From Arthonia radiata (taxonomy: Eukaryota; Ascomycota; Arthoniomycetes; Arthoniales; Arthoniaceae), in contig PSQN01000004.1 of NCBI GenBank assembly GCA_002989075.1, forward strand, positions 868,001 to 932,000: a stretch of DNA of 64,000 nucleotides, in the 5' to 3' direction. Made by a program: the position numbers and the translations under genes. Positions 42,411 through 52,349 of the stretch are shown in pieces. Under the pieces are notes generated by a model. It searched no databases. It worked only from the letters and a program-made list of their open reading frames with translations, and was not told the DNA's origin. The first letter of the stretch is position 1. Every line of letters starts with the position of its first letter.

Positions 42411-45400
42411 TCAGTCTATGACCACCACCTCCGCACCCTGCTTACCGCCCCTGTTTTGCTTGGGAGCATTGCGGTTGTTTTGCTGTTGGTTCGCTTGCTG
42501 GTTTTGCTGTTGACCTGGTGGGTGCTGCTGGCGTTGTCCCTGCTGTCCTTGCTGCTGCGCTGGTGGGCGCGCTTGCGACGGCGGACCTGGACGGCTGCCG
42601 CTTTGTTGAGAGAGACCTGGCTGCTTCACCGGCGGGCGCCCACCGCTCACAGCTGGCTTCACACCACCATCAGCCTCCAACGCTGCAGCATCTATCTTCT
42701 GTATGATCTCGTCGATAGCACTGGGCTTCGCAATGATCCCATTACGTGTGCCGCGCCAGCGTTGTCCGTCTGTCGCGCAGAGCTTCATGAATGCCTGCAA
42801 GAAGTGCCGACTCCGATCGAAGTTGATAGCGTGTTGAGGCAAGCCGCTCGCTTGCAATGCCCAGTATGCCTGACCTCGATTTTGTACTGCATTGATGCGG
42901 ATATCTGCAGCAAGCAGTACAAACTCTATTCTGAAGGACGACAGGTCTCGAGTAAACGTTCTGACACGGGTGGCGCGAGGATCCGAGGCGCCAAGAGCGT
43001 CGAGGGCGCGAACGAGCGGAAGTGTGAGGATCAAGGTGCGAAGGAGAATTCCAAAGGCAGACGCTGGGCTGTCGCGTATTGTGCTGAACAGCTCGTTCAG
43101 ACGATGCATGATGCGACTCGACGAGCTGAACGGAGGCATCAACTGCTCCAACCGTGGGATCCCACTCTTAGTAAAGGCCACACGCGCTAGAGAGTCGTCG
43201 CCAGCATATTTGAAGGTGACGCCATCCAGGCGAGCAGAGTCCCAGCGCAGCTGATGTCGCCACAGCATATTCAGGACCATGCCCAGCTGTTCAAGCGCCC
43301 TAATGCTTGACGTAACGCGGTCAACAGGCTCAACAGACCCAATATCAGTGGCGATGGTGAACGAGAAGAGGCCGTCAGCTGCGAATGAGAGCCCGCCGCC
43401 TTCGATGCCGCTGAGGGCGCCAGATTGCGCAACAGACTTGCGTAGCCGACCCTTTGCGACGAAGCTGAGCGCGCGAGCACCTCTCTCCGAGTCTTGAAAT
43501 CCGCAGAGAATCAGTATCACTCTATTGCTCGCCAGAACAGAGGAATTGCCGATTCTATCGTGGCTGCGCAGAAGTGCCCCAATGTCGAAGGCAATGTGAG
43601 CAGCACCAGAAGTAGACGCAACGGTGCCTTGGGCAATGCTGGCACCCATGTCCATTTGTCTAAGCCGCCGCTGCAGTACCTCGCGTGATATCCTGGCTAC
43701 CGCAATCTCTTCAAGCTTTTCAGCAGCCCAGTCTGGCCCTTGTTTGAGCGCAGCGTCCAGGTTGAGTCCATCAAGGCGGTACTTCTCATTCATATGCACC
43801 ATCTTGTTATGCTGCGTCATCCGGACGACCCAGACAGTCTCAAGATTGTTATGCGCTGCAAATGCGATGTACCAATTTGATGGCCTCCAGTACTTCTTTC
43901 TTACGTATATCACTTCAATCGTATCTCTACCGAAACCCTTCTTAATGGAGTCTCTGGTCGCGCCTGGGGGATCTTCGAGAATGAATTCAGCATGATCGAT
44001 GTGCTGTCGAATCCTGTCCAATGCCTCATGTGCAAGCCAGTGCTCAATGATGTTAGCCCACTGCGCATTTGCACTGTCAGCCGCGTTCAAATCGTTCTCG
44101 AAGCGAGCGGCAGCCGAAGTCGCCGGCTGAAGCACGAATCTGCCGCTAATGGGCTCCACCAGAACCGATACATTTCGTCGCGACTGCAGTGACAAGTGCA
44201 GAGCGCATTCGGACGGTTCAATGTCGGACTTGAAAAGTACAGGTGATAAGGTTGAGCTAAGAGACTTGGACGACTGATCGAATGATTGCTTGACAGCCAG
44301 GAGAAGACCGGAGGTATGGTGAGCGATGACGGATTTCAAAATTTGCTCAAGAGTATCAACCGCGGGATCCACTGTTAACGGCGTTTGAGTATCTTTGCCA
44401 TTGCGCATCCATTTCAGTGTGAGCTTCGAAGGCCAGTAGCCATCTTGGGCTTGCACGCGAGCTGGTGTGCCACGCTTTGCGCCAATTTGGATCCAGGACT
44501 TCTTCCCTGTGCGATCGCACCAATACTGCACAACCAAGGAGCGGTTGAGTTGATCAATCTTCAAGAAGCCTGCCCACGCCGCTCTGTTGAGACCAACACC
44601 CTGCTGCCGGAGCACGCTGATCTTAAGCGTTATACAGAACTCATGCAGTACCTCAAAACATCCTCGCAAGCCATGCGTCGATAGCGCTCCGTTCACGCGC
44701 TGCTCGATGGACATTGCGAGATTGCCCGTTGGAATATCATGAACAGATGAGAAGAGCAGCCGAAAGTCGACAAACCAGAATTGAGAAGCAGGGTCCTCAT
44801 CGGCAATGATCAAGTCAACTTCAAACTCATTAGGCACTTTGAACGTGACTTTTCCATCGCAGATTTTGTAGTCTTGAAGATACTTTGGCAAGTCTTCGTG
44901 TAGATTCAGGCGGATGTGAAGCAGCACGTCCAGTTTACGTATGGTGTCGAGTATCTTGGAAGCTTGAAGAGGCTTTGATGGGAGATAGTTCAGATCAGGA
45001 AATGGTGATTGTTGGTGACCTTGCAAAATGTCCAATGCGGTGTTAATATCGGGACCGGGTATTACTGTGCTGGAAGCACCACGCTTTACCAGCCCAAAGT
45101 CGTCCCAAGCCTGATCAATCGCGCGCAGCTGCGTGCTGATCCACCAATTAACGTCGATCAAGCGGGAAACTTCAGGTGCTCGTCGACTCCACTGCAGGAT
45201 GACAAGTAGCTGTAGAAATTTCTGCCGCTGCTGATGCGCCCAGTCCAACCATCGGAGTCGTCTCGTGACGCTCGCTTGAGGACTGCCGCTTGACGCAGCT
45301 CCGGCAGAAGCACCGTTGACTTGTGGAGGGTCGCCGAGATTGGAGAGCCCGGATATCACATCGTTCAGGCTGTTGAAGCATTCTTGCGATACGCGACCGA

Positions 45401-45710
45401 AAAGCTCTGACAGCGGGTGAAATGCTTGCGTGATGTGTTCGATCTCCGGGGGTAGTTGTCTTAGCGGGGAAACCTCGTTTTCACGCAGCTTCGCATAATC
45501 TTCATGCGAAACGCCATTCATCACAGGTTGAGGTAAGGCGCTTGCGGCATTGCTATTCTCGGGCGCCACATCCATCGTTCGCGCAGGACTGGGAGCATTG
45601 TTTGGTGTTGCGGCGAGCTCTTGCGGGGCTTTGTGTTTGACAGGTGATGGACGATGCTCTTGTTTGCCGCTCGGCTCCGCCATAGACCGCTCTTGCTGGT
45701 TCTTCGACAC
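42411..45710 (-). CDS. MED14: Mediator of RNA polymerase II transcription subunit 14 (Rgr1)
   Basis: Single exon, 1099 residues. A disordered N-terminus of about 70 residues precedes the MED14 domain (EVSPLRQLPPEIEHITQAFH, then SRRAPEVSRLIDVNWWISTQL). In the family this domain starts the scaffold connecting the Mediator head, middle and tail. The long central part is mixed alpha/beta without catalytic motifs, as expected. The last 75 residues are Gln/Pro/Gly-rich (QARPPAQQQGQQGQRQQ) and end basic then EVVVID. The role is nuclear, linking activators to polymerase II. The tail is a low-complexity addition. A second start at Met10 is possible. Confidence 0.94.
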   Translation of the reverse strand: MSKNQQERSMAEPSGKQEHRPSPVKHKAPQELAATPNNAPSPARTMDVAPENSNAASALPQPVMNGVSHEDYAKLRENEVSPLRQLPPEIEHITQAFHPLSELFGRVSQECFNSLNDVISGLSNLGDPPQVNGASAGAASSGSPQASVTRRLRWLDWAHQQRQKFLQLLVILQWSRRAPEVSRLIDVNWWISTQLRAIDQAWDDFGLVKRGASSTVIPGPDINTALDILQGHQQSPFPDLNYLPSKPLQASKILDTIRKLDVLLHIRLNLHEDLPKYLQDYKICDGKVTFKVPNEFEVDLIIADEDPASQFWFVDFRLLFSSVHDIPTGNLAMSIEQRVNGALSTHGLRGCFEVLHEFCITLKISVLRQQGVGLNRAAWAGFLKIDQLNRSLVVQYWCDRTGKKSWIQIGAKRGTPARVQAQDGYWPSKLTLKWMRNGKDTQTPLTVDPAVDTLEQILKSVIAHHTSGLLLAVKQSFDQSSKSLSSTLSPVLFKSDIEPSECALHLSLQSRRNVSVLVEPISGRFVLQPATSAAARFENDLNAADSANAQWANIIEHWLAHEALDRIRQHIDHAEFILEDPPGATRDSIKKGFGRDTIEVIYVRKKYWRPSNWYIAFAAHNNLETVWVVRMTQHNKMVHMNEKYRLDGLNLDAALKQGPDWAAEKLEEIAVARISREVLQRRLRQMDMGASIAQGTVASTSGAAHIAFDIGALLRSHDRIGNSSVLASNRVILILCGFQDSERGARALSFVAKGRLRKSVAQSGALSGIEGGGLSFAADGLFSFTIATDIGSVEPVDRVTSSIRALEQLGMVLNMLWRHQLRWDSARLDGVTFKYAGDDSLARVAFTKSGIPRLEQLMPPFSSSSRIMHRLNELFSTIRDSPASAFGILLRTLILTLPLVRALDALGASDPRATRVRTFTRDLSSFRIEFVLLAADIRINAVQNRGQAYWALQASGLPQHAINFDRSRHFLQAFMKLCATDGQRWRGTRNGIIAKPSAIDEIIQKIDAAALEADGGVKPAVSGGRPPVKQPGLSQQSGSRPGPPSQARPPAQQQGQQGQRQQHPPGQQQNQQANQQQNNRNAPKQNRGGKQGAEVVVID

Positions 45711-47291
45711 TTCTTGACCCCCGCTCCCCGCAGCTCCTCCCCCCAGCGCGCCAGGCTGTGTTGAGGATATGGTGAACGCGAGGCCAGTTGAAGTGTATGC
45801 TGCATTAAATAACCTGCGCTTATGGCATGGAAGGAGCCTTCTTTATCCTGGCGGTAGCGCAAGCAAGCGGGCAATCGCTCGGTGGATGCTGTGACGGTCG
45901 AAGAGTCCTGCCAAAAGCTGCGTGTCCGCACCTGCCTTTGTGGAGTCGAGTACTGGATTGTGATCGCGGATAGGAGGCTGCTCGATTGCGGAGGGAGATT
46001 GTGGAATGCTTGTGACGCAGCGCTGAGATCAGAGCGACGCTAGTCTCCCGAGCCAGTGAGGACGAGGTGACGGCAAGAGGCGCGATTGCGCATTCAATGG
46101 TTGCACCGGAGGTGATTAGTCGAATGTGATAATTGACAATGGTGGCAGAGTGGTGGGTGGGGGGTGAAGGGCGTACGGGAACGCGAGAAAGGTGTGAGTG
46201 AATTGGAAGAGGACGAGCGAGGCACAAAGTCACAGAATGCCCCGATCTTCACTAAGCTTTGCGCTAATGCACTAGTGCCAGAATTAGGCGCGGTCACCAC
46301 CACATCCCTGCCCTCCATTGATCCATTTTGGACCTATCAAAGTCTGTGAAATCATAAGAATAGAGAGCATACTGAACGCTGATATGCTCACAATACCAGC
46401 ATAGCTACCATCATCGTGGTAGGTAACAGGGCCGCATCAGAGGCATCGTCGAGACCCTGTGCAACGCCAGACGGAACCGACCGCTGGGCCCACCTCTCAA
46501 CCAGCATGCGACCTGCTCCTGTCTTTGCAATAACGACCCAGTCCTAGCCTACTTCGTCCGATCTACTGGCAACAATTTCCTGTGTCGACACTTCCACTGG
46601 CGGGCCAACCAACCCGAGGAAGAGTGATTGTTCAAGTGTTTCAATCTTCAATTCATTCATCATTGGGACCTAGGAAGAGACGGTTCGTCTTCCACGTGGT
46701 TTTAGCAGCTCTCCCGTTGACGATCCTCTCAATCAATCAACGCGCCATCTCACTGGTCCCTGCTTCTATCAATTGCTAATTCTGTTATTGTGGAACGTCT
46801 GCATCCGCGCATTGCACATTATTCAATTACATGGTTTGCGAGGGCCTACTAGCTTCGCAAAGAGCCTCATCTGTCCATCGTGTGTTGGCTTCTGGCAGAT
46901 GGTCAACCCCAGACCTCAAACATTGTGGATCAAATCTTGTCATCATGTTGACAACGCGAGATATAGAACGTATCGCGAGCCACGCGCTGCGTTGAAGAAT
47001 CGACAGTCTTCCAGAAGAGTCCAGTATTAATTGTTAAAGAGTGCATGGGAGATTGGGCGGCATTGTCTGCGGGCCCCGGGGATGTGATTGGTGCGGCAGA
47101 TGTCACCTGGACGAGTCAGACTAGTGCGCAGGGCGGCAAGGCTGTGGCTGTCTTGCGGCGCGTCTCCGTGACCAGCTGTCTCCTTCCTTCGCCGTTGCAG
47201 ACTCGACGTCTACAGCCATGGCGAACCTGCCTTCCACCGTTTGATGATCACAGCAACCGCCTTGAAAGGGTAGCGTACCCACAGTTCCATC
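45711..47291. promoter_or_regulatory. Divergent intergenic region of MED14 and ATG22
   Basis: About 1.6 kb between divergent starts. Only short frames occur, with no family motif. It must include both promoters; the size leaves room for a non-coding transcript, but nothing in the sequence shows one. Confidence 0.45.
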
Positions 47292-49474
47292 ATGAAGCCC
47301 CACTACGAGGCTGAAGACACCAGCCCAACCACCACCCGCGAACTCTGGGGTTGGTATGCTTATGGCTTCGCTGCCGAAGTCTTCGTGGTTTGTGGCATGG
47401 GTGAGTCGAATTCTGTCCGGAACAAGGCTGAGATCTGAGCGCCTACTGTCCGCGATCATGCTCATCGATGTTAGGCTCGTTCATTCCCATCACTCTCGAG
47501 CAACTAGCCCGCGAAAGAGGTGTCCTTGCATCTGACCACGCTACGCCTTGCACCGACGTTTCGATTTCCAAACAAGGCGGCAATGCTCAATGCGTGGTGT
47601 CCATTCTCGGTGCAGAAATCAACTCTGCATCATTCGCAATGGTAAGTCTACAGCCTCCACACTGTCATTTCTGTTGTTCCTTCACGGCCTCTCAGTCATT
47701 GAAACAGAGACGCTGTCTGAATACGCCCATTCTGAAAGCTCGACGCACTCGCGTGGTGCTCTCGCAGATGCATTGTGCTGACACGTATTGTTCTAGGTCA
47801 GTGTACAGCCCTCACACCGGTTGTTGTGTTGTTTTCTGAGGGGCTTTTAGTCGTTCGCATGGGGACGATGTCTGACCAAGCCCGTTATGAAAGCAAAACA
47901 AACTCGTGTGTTTGCTCTCCAAGAACGCGTTGTGCTGACACGCAGCACTCTAGTACAGTTTTTCGATCAGCGTGATGCTTCAGGCGTTGCTGATCATCTC
48001 AATGTCGGGAGCCGCCGACCATGGCAGCTACAGAAAATCACTGCTCCTCATCTTCGCATTTCTTGGCGCTGCATTTACAATGGCATTCTTACCGGTGACA
48101 GCTGATGTATTTATCCTTGGCGCCTTTTCCGCGATTATATCCAACACGTGTTTTGGAGCCTCGTACGTGTTACTGAACTCTTTTCTACCCCTTTTGGTGA
48201 GGAGACACCCCGACGTACAACTTCAACGGCCGCCCCACATCATCAGAACCGGGCCCAGTCAAGATCAAGATGGCGACCTGCACGAGGCTGACCTCCTGGA
48301 CTCTTCAACTTCTGCACTCCTTGCCACAGATGATATAGAAGAAGACGACGGTGAAGACATGCTACCTCACGAAGACCCAAAGAAAGCGTCACAGATGACT
48401 TCGAGACTCTCAGCCAATGGTATAGGTATCGGATACATTGCGGCATTCGCTTTTCAGATTTTCGCTATGGGCCTTGTTTCTGCAATGGGTGGCACACTCT
48501 TCTCCCTGAGAGTCGTGCTCTTTTTCGTAGGCCTGTGGTGGTTTCTGTTCACGATACCAGCTGCCCTCTGGCTTCGTGACCGTCCCGGCCCACCCTTGCG
48601 GCTTGACACAGACATTGCTGGTCATCGCCGACTCTGGCTCGCGTATGTTGCACATTCTTGGAAATCCCTGGGAAAGACAATCGCGCGAGCTCGTCAACTC
48701 AAGGATGTGCTGCTGTTCTTGTGTGCTTGGTTTCTACTGAGCGACGCAATGGCCACGGTGTCCGGAACCGCAGTCCTGTTCGCCAAAACAACCCTCGAAA
48801 TGAAGCCCACAGCGCTGGCATTCATCAACGTTGTAAGTTCCCAATGTGCCGTTTGAGCTTCACATGGCTTTCGCGTCCCGCTTGCGTCCCGAGTCAAAGT
48901 TAGACACAAACCATTGACACATTCATTCCAGGTAGTCATGCTCTCTGGCGTTGGGGGCGCGTTCGCTTGGAGAATCGTCGAGCGTGCTTACGGTCTGTCC
49001 GCGATGCAGACAATTCTCACCTGTTTGGTGTTGTTCGCGACGATCCCCATTTATGCGCTGTTAGGCTTCATCGACAGCTTCCCGCTTGGCCTCAAAAATC
49101 CATGGGAGATGTATCCCGTCGCTCTGGTCTATGGGCTCGTTCTCGGAGGGCTTTCAAGCTACTGCCGAAGCGTCTTTGGCTTGCTGATCCCCCCTGGCAG
49201 CGAGGCCGCGTTCTATGCACTATACGCCATCACAGACAAGGGAAGCTCCGTCCTCGGTCCAGCAGTCGTTGGAGCGATTACAGATCGTTATGGAGAGATT
49301 AGACCGTCTTTCCTGTTTCTGACAGTGCTCATCATCACGCCAGGCTTCATTCTTGCTTGGGTCAATGTCGAGCGCGGCCGATCCGAGGGCACAAAGCTTG
49401 CAGGCGTCGTTGGCAACCACCATCGTGCGGAGGATGCTCACAATGGCTTGGACCAGCAGATCAGAATCGACTAA
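47292..49474 (+). CDS. ATG22: Atg22-type vacuolar amino acid effluxer, autophagy-related
   Basis: Four exons: 47292-47400, 47475-47641, 47954-48832, 48932-49474, giving 565 residues. The N-terminus [19 protein letters not shown] with [16 protein letters not shown] is typical of Atg22. [20 protein letters not shown] and ADHGSYRKS follow, then [19 protein letters not shown], a long acidic cytosolic loop and about eight more membrane helices (MFS-like). The final cytosolic tail is hydrophilic. The protein exports amino acids from the vacuole after autophagic breakdown. Intron 2 (312 nt) consists of two homologous tandem units (separate entries); the splice to TAC AGT TTT keeps phase and restores SFAM-YSFSISV. 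Confidence 0.95.
47642..47796 (+). repeat. Intron unit A of a tandem intron pair in ATG22
   Basis: A 155-nt unit with its own donor (gtaagtctacag), a branch-like gtgctgacac near the end, and a terminal ttctag. It is directly followed by homologous unit B. By eye alignment the two are about 65 percent identical across their length. Confidence 0.85.
47797..47953 (+). repeat. Intron unit B of a tandem intron pair in ATG22
   Basis: A 157-nt unit opening with gtcagtgtacag and closing with gtgctgacac then cactctag, the same landmarks as unit A. The coding sequence resumes at 47954. No base lies between A and B, so they are either one composite intron or two introns with a zero-length exon between them. 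Confidence 0.85.
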
Positions 49475-49690
49475 ATACAGTGACCACATATACCCAAGCG
49501 CAGAGCTTATGAGCCCGGTCCAGGGATTTGTCTGAACCTTCAGCAACGCTAGGGCGGCACAGTCTTGGCCAGTATACTTTTGGAAGCCTTGGGAGACCTC
49601 GCATTGCGCATTGCGCATTGGTGGGGCATAGGCGCCTTATATTCGCGGACTCATGGCGACCGCGTAATGCTTCATACGCCACGCACGCCA

Positions 49691-50395
49691 CTACGCATCG
49701 TCGATCGAAGCTACTCTGGTCCAGATGGCCGTCTCCTTGTGGGTTTCCGAATTCACAGTCACAATCTCTGTGACATTTCGATTCGCCTTCAAAATTGGAT
49801 ACTCATATTTCAAGAAGACGCTTCGCTCCTCCTTCAATCCGCTCAGCTTCATATCCTTCTGCAGCAACACCCTCACCTTACCCCTCGCCATGTCTGCAAA
49901 GACTTCCGACATCGCAAACCAAAACTTATCCGCCATCTTCTGTCGACCGTCCGGAGTCTCATCTGCGACGCCGTACACGAGCTGCAGCCAGTAGTTGTAT
50001 TTGCAGATGGTCCCGAACGCGAGCTGCCTGCAGTCCGCCAAGACCTGGGGACGGCCACCTTGCGATGCCTGGTACGCTTTGATTGAGGGCCAAGGTTCTT
50101 TCAGCCCGCTATGGAAGAGGCTTGCGTTCGGTGCTGGCTGTTTGAAGAGTTGGCGTAATATGCGCTTGTTGGGGCCGTTGATGGAGAGGATGTGGTACAT
50201 GGAGCGCAGGTCTGCATGCGCTGACGGACCTTGCGGATTTGCTTGGACGCGCACGATTGTCGACATCTGCTCAGAGCCTTCGTCTTCGCTCTCCTCCCCG
50301 TACTGAAGTTGATCCTCTGGCACTACGTTGTCTGGCTTATCGCGCTTGCACGACAAGAGCGCTGGTTCTATCGCTGCTCGCCAGAATTGCGACAT
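49691..50395 (-). CDS. Hypothetical protein, 234 residues
   Basis: Single exon with no recognised family. The start MSQFWRAAIEPAL is followed by an acidic low-complexity stretch (YGEESEDEGSEQMS) and a compact 190-residue domain. That domain holds MYHILSINGPNKRILRQLF, a Cys/Trp/Tyr-rich segment (FGTICKYNYWLQLVYGVADE) and a C-terminal beta-like region ending VASIDDA. There is no signal peptide or membrane segment. The length and mixed composition look like a genuine protein, and codon use resembles neighbouring genes. It lies convergent to ATG22 with 216 bases between stops. Function unknown. Confidence 0.6.
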   Translation of the reverse strand: MSQFWRAAIEPALLSCKRDKPDNVVPEDQLQYGEESEDEGSEQMSTIVRVQANPQGPSAHADLRSMYHILSINGPNKRILRQLFKQPAPNASLFHSGLKEPWPSIKAYQASQGGRPQVLADCRQLAFGTICKYNYWLQLVYGVADETPDGRQKMADKFWFAMSEVFADMARGKVRVLLQKDMKLSGLKEERSVFLKYEYPILKANRNVTEIVTVNSETHKETAIWTRVASIDDA

Positions 50396-51354
50396 GGCGA
50401 ATGTTACGGCGCTTTGAGGGCGGGACTCAGGTCGTGGAAAGTTCTAATGTCGCGCTCTTCACCACACGGTTTGTTTACCTTCAACAACAGGCAGACTGCA
50501 ATAGCTGGATACTCAGTTCCACACTCCCACCGTTCCACGCGAGTCCTTCACTCATCAAAGTTATAGCAGGCGCGTCGTCGAAAGGCTCTTGTTTGCATGT
50601 CAGAGCGACAGTTTACCCGATCAAATTTTTCGAGGCGTGGCAGTAGATGGAAGTGTCTGAGCAGCGGGGAAAGTCCCACGCAGCGCAAGAGTCACTTGTT
50701 GGGGTTCCGTTGATGACGTCCGGACTGTGTCAGTATGGCGTCTCTGAGACCCATCTGATCTACGTCCGGGGAAGCAATCGCACTTGAAGCTGCTCGGCGT
50801 CGCCCATCATGTCGTGATGAATCCGCTTTGCAACTTTAGCGGCGCTTGCGATACTGCCACAGCAGGTGTTGGAGGCTGGAAGCATACCGTGACAATTGGC
50901 GCTTATGGTTGCTTGTATGGACGACGTGGTTGTAGTGATATTAATTCTGGTCGACTTGTCGGTACGGACGAGCACCTGGTCCTTTTGTTGTTGTTGGTGT
51001 GGGGCTTGGACATGCATCATGGTTCAAATATGGACGTATAGCTGCACGCTCACGCGCTTTGGGTGTTGTTCACTCGGATGGAACAGAGAGCACCATAGCG
51101 AAACCTGAAGCAGACAAGTCTCTCATGACACTCAAGCTTGCTCTCATCTCTAATGTTTGTGCTTCTGAACGCGTGTGACCGTGCCAGAGCTCGGTGCTGC
51201 GCTTTGCCACGGCATTCAGGTAGCTTCAAGGTGTTCTCACATACTAGACCAGCGAGTGCCACCCACCTAAACAAGTCACGCCTAAACAACACACCAGAAC
51301 GTGATCAATACTTCAAGTCTGTCAACACACTACCCCCCACCCCACCCCACCATC
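50396..51354. other. Intergenic region, 0.96 kb
   Basis: No supported gene. The right end is extremely C-rich (many ccccac and cctcc runs), matching the compositional strand bias of the MICOS gene's 3' end. Confidence 0.4.
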
Positions 51355-52208
51355 TCACTTCCCCTGCCTAACCCAGACCTCCATCCTCCTCCTCGCCTCC
51401 ACCATCATCCCCTCCCCCCGCTCCCTCGCCTCAGCCCCCTGTCGCCTCCCCATCTCCCAATAACCCCCCACCCGCTCCCCCACCTCCCGCCTCACCCTCC
51501 TCACCTCCGGAAACCGTCCCTCATACCGCTCATACAAGCCCCCCACATTCCGCATCGTAATCGGCAGCGCCGCGTACGCCGCCGTCACCCCGAATGCTGT
51601 CGGCACCGCTGTCCGCAGGATAATCCCTCGGTTCCGGCTGACGATTGACCCGGCGAGCGTGGCGACGAGCGCGTAGATCGTACCGGGCAATACCGCCTCA
51701 TTGGCGTCCGCGGGCGGCGCGAGCGAGCGCAGCGTGTGCGTGAAGTCCTGCTCCGCGGCGAAGGCGCGTGCGAGAAAGGCGTTTAGGGATTTTTCGGCGG
51801 AGAGGGAAAGATGGTAGGTTGAGAGGCGGGCGTGGCGGATTTGGGAGGCGAGGCGGTCGGTTGGTGTGGGGCTTTGAGGGGTTGGTGTGCTGGTGTCGGA
51901 GGGTGCGGAGGGTGTGGAGGGAGCGGTTGGCCGGGATGCGGGCGGTGGTGTGGGATCGTCGTAGATTGGTTTGCGGGATTTGCGCTGCCGGGGGTGTTAG
52001 TGTTGGGATGCTAGGAAAGGGAGTGGAGGTGGAGCTCACGGTCGTGTCTGGCTGCTCTTCAGCGAAGGCTGGACGTGGTCGAAGGATAAGGGCGGAGGTG
52101 AATGCGCCGGCTGCTATGGGCGCGACCACGCGCTGGATAATGTTAGCTTGGTTGTGTGATGAGACGTGTGCGGATTCTTACCGGCCTCAGGGCGGCTCTC
52201 ATAGGCAT
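51355..52208 (-). CDS. MICOS complex subunit, MIC26/MIC27 (apolipoprotein O) family
   Basis: Three exons: 52208-52182, 52132-52040, 51984-51355, giving 249 residues. The N-terminus (MPMRAALRPRVVAPIAAGAF) is basic and hydrophobic, suited to mitochondrial import. A Pro/Ser/Thr linker follows. The apolipoprotein O-like domain begins around RLASQIRHARLSTYHLSLSA. Two glycine-containing hydrophobic segments come next (GTIYALVATLAGSIVSRNRG and IILRTAVPTAFGVTAAYAAL), then a charged helical tail. The family sits in the inner membrane and helps shape crista junctions. The gene is divergent from the mitochondrial intermediate peptidase gene, with 141 bases between starts. Confidence 0.88.
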
Positions 52209-52349
52209 TGCAGTAGGTATTGTGTGAAGTGAATGGTCAATGGGACAAGCAAAGGCCTTTTCCACTGGAGCTGCTCGAAAGGGGCAAAGCGCGCTTTTCG
52301 GCCGAGATGCTCTTTCCCAGCAGCGACCGTAATCGTTTTGATATCAACA
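52209..52349. promoter_or_regulatory. Short bidirectional promoter between two mitochondrial genes
   Basis: Only 141 bases separate the MICOS subunit start and the intermediate peptidase start. Both products are nuclear-encoded mitochondrial proteins. No known regulatory motif was identified. Confidence 0.45.

Noticed and set aside
42456-43190. Plus-strand frame of 244 codons rich in Leu and Trp
   Set aside because: It is the antisense shadow of the Gln/Pro-rich end of MED14, which has clear family motifs.
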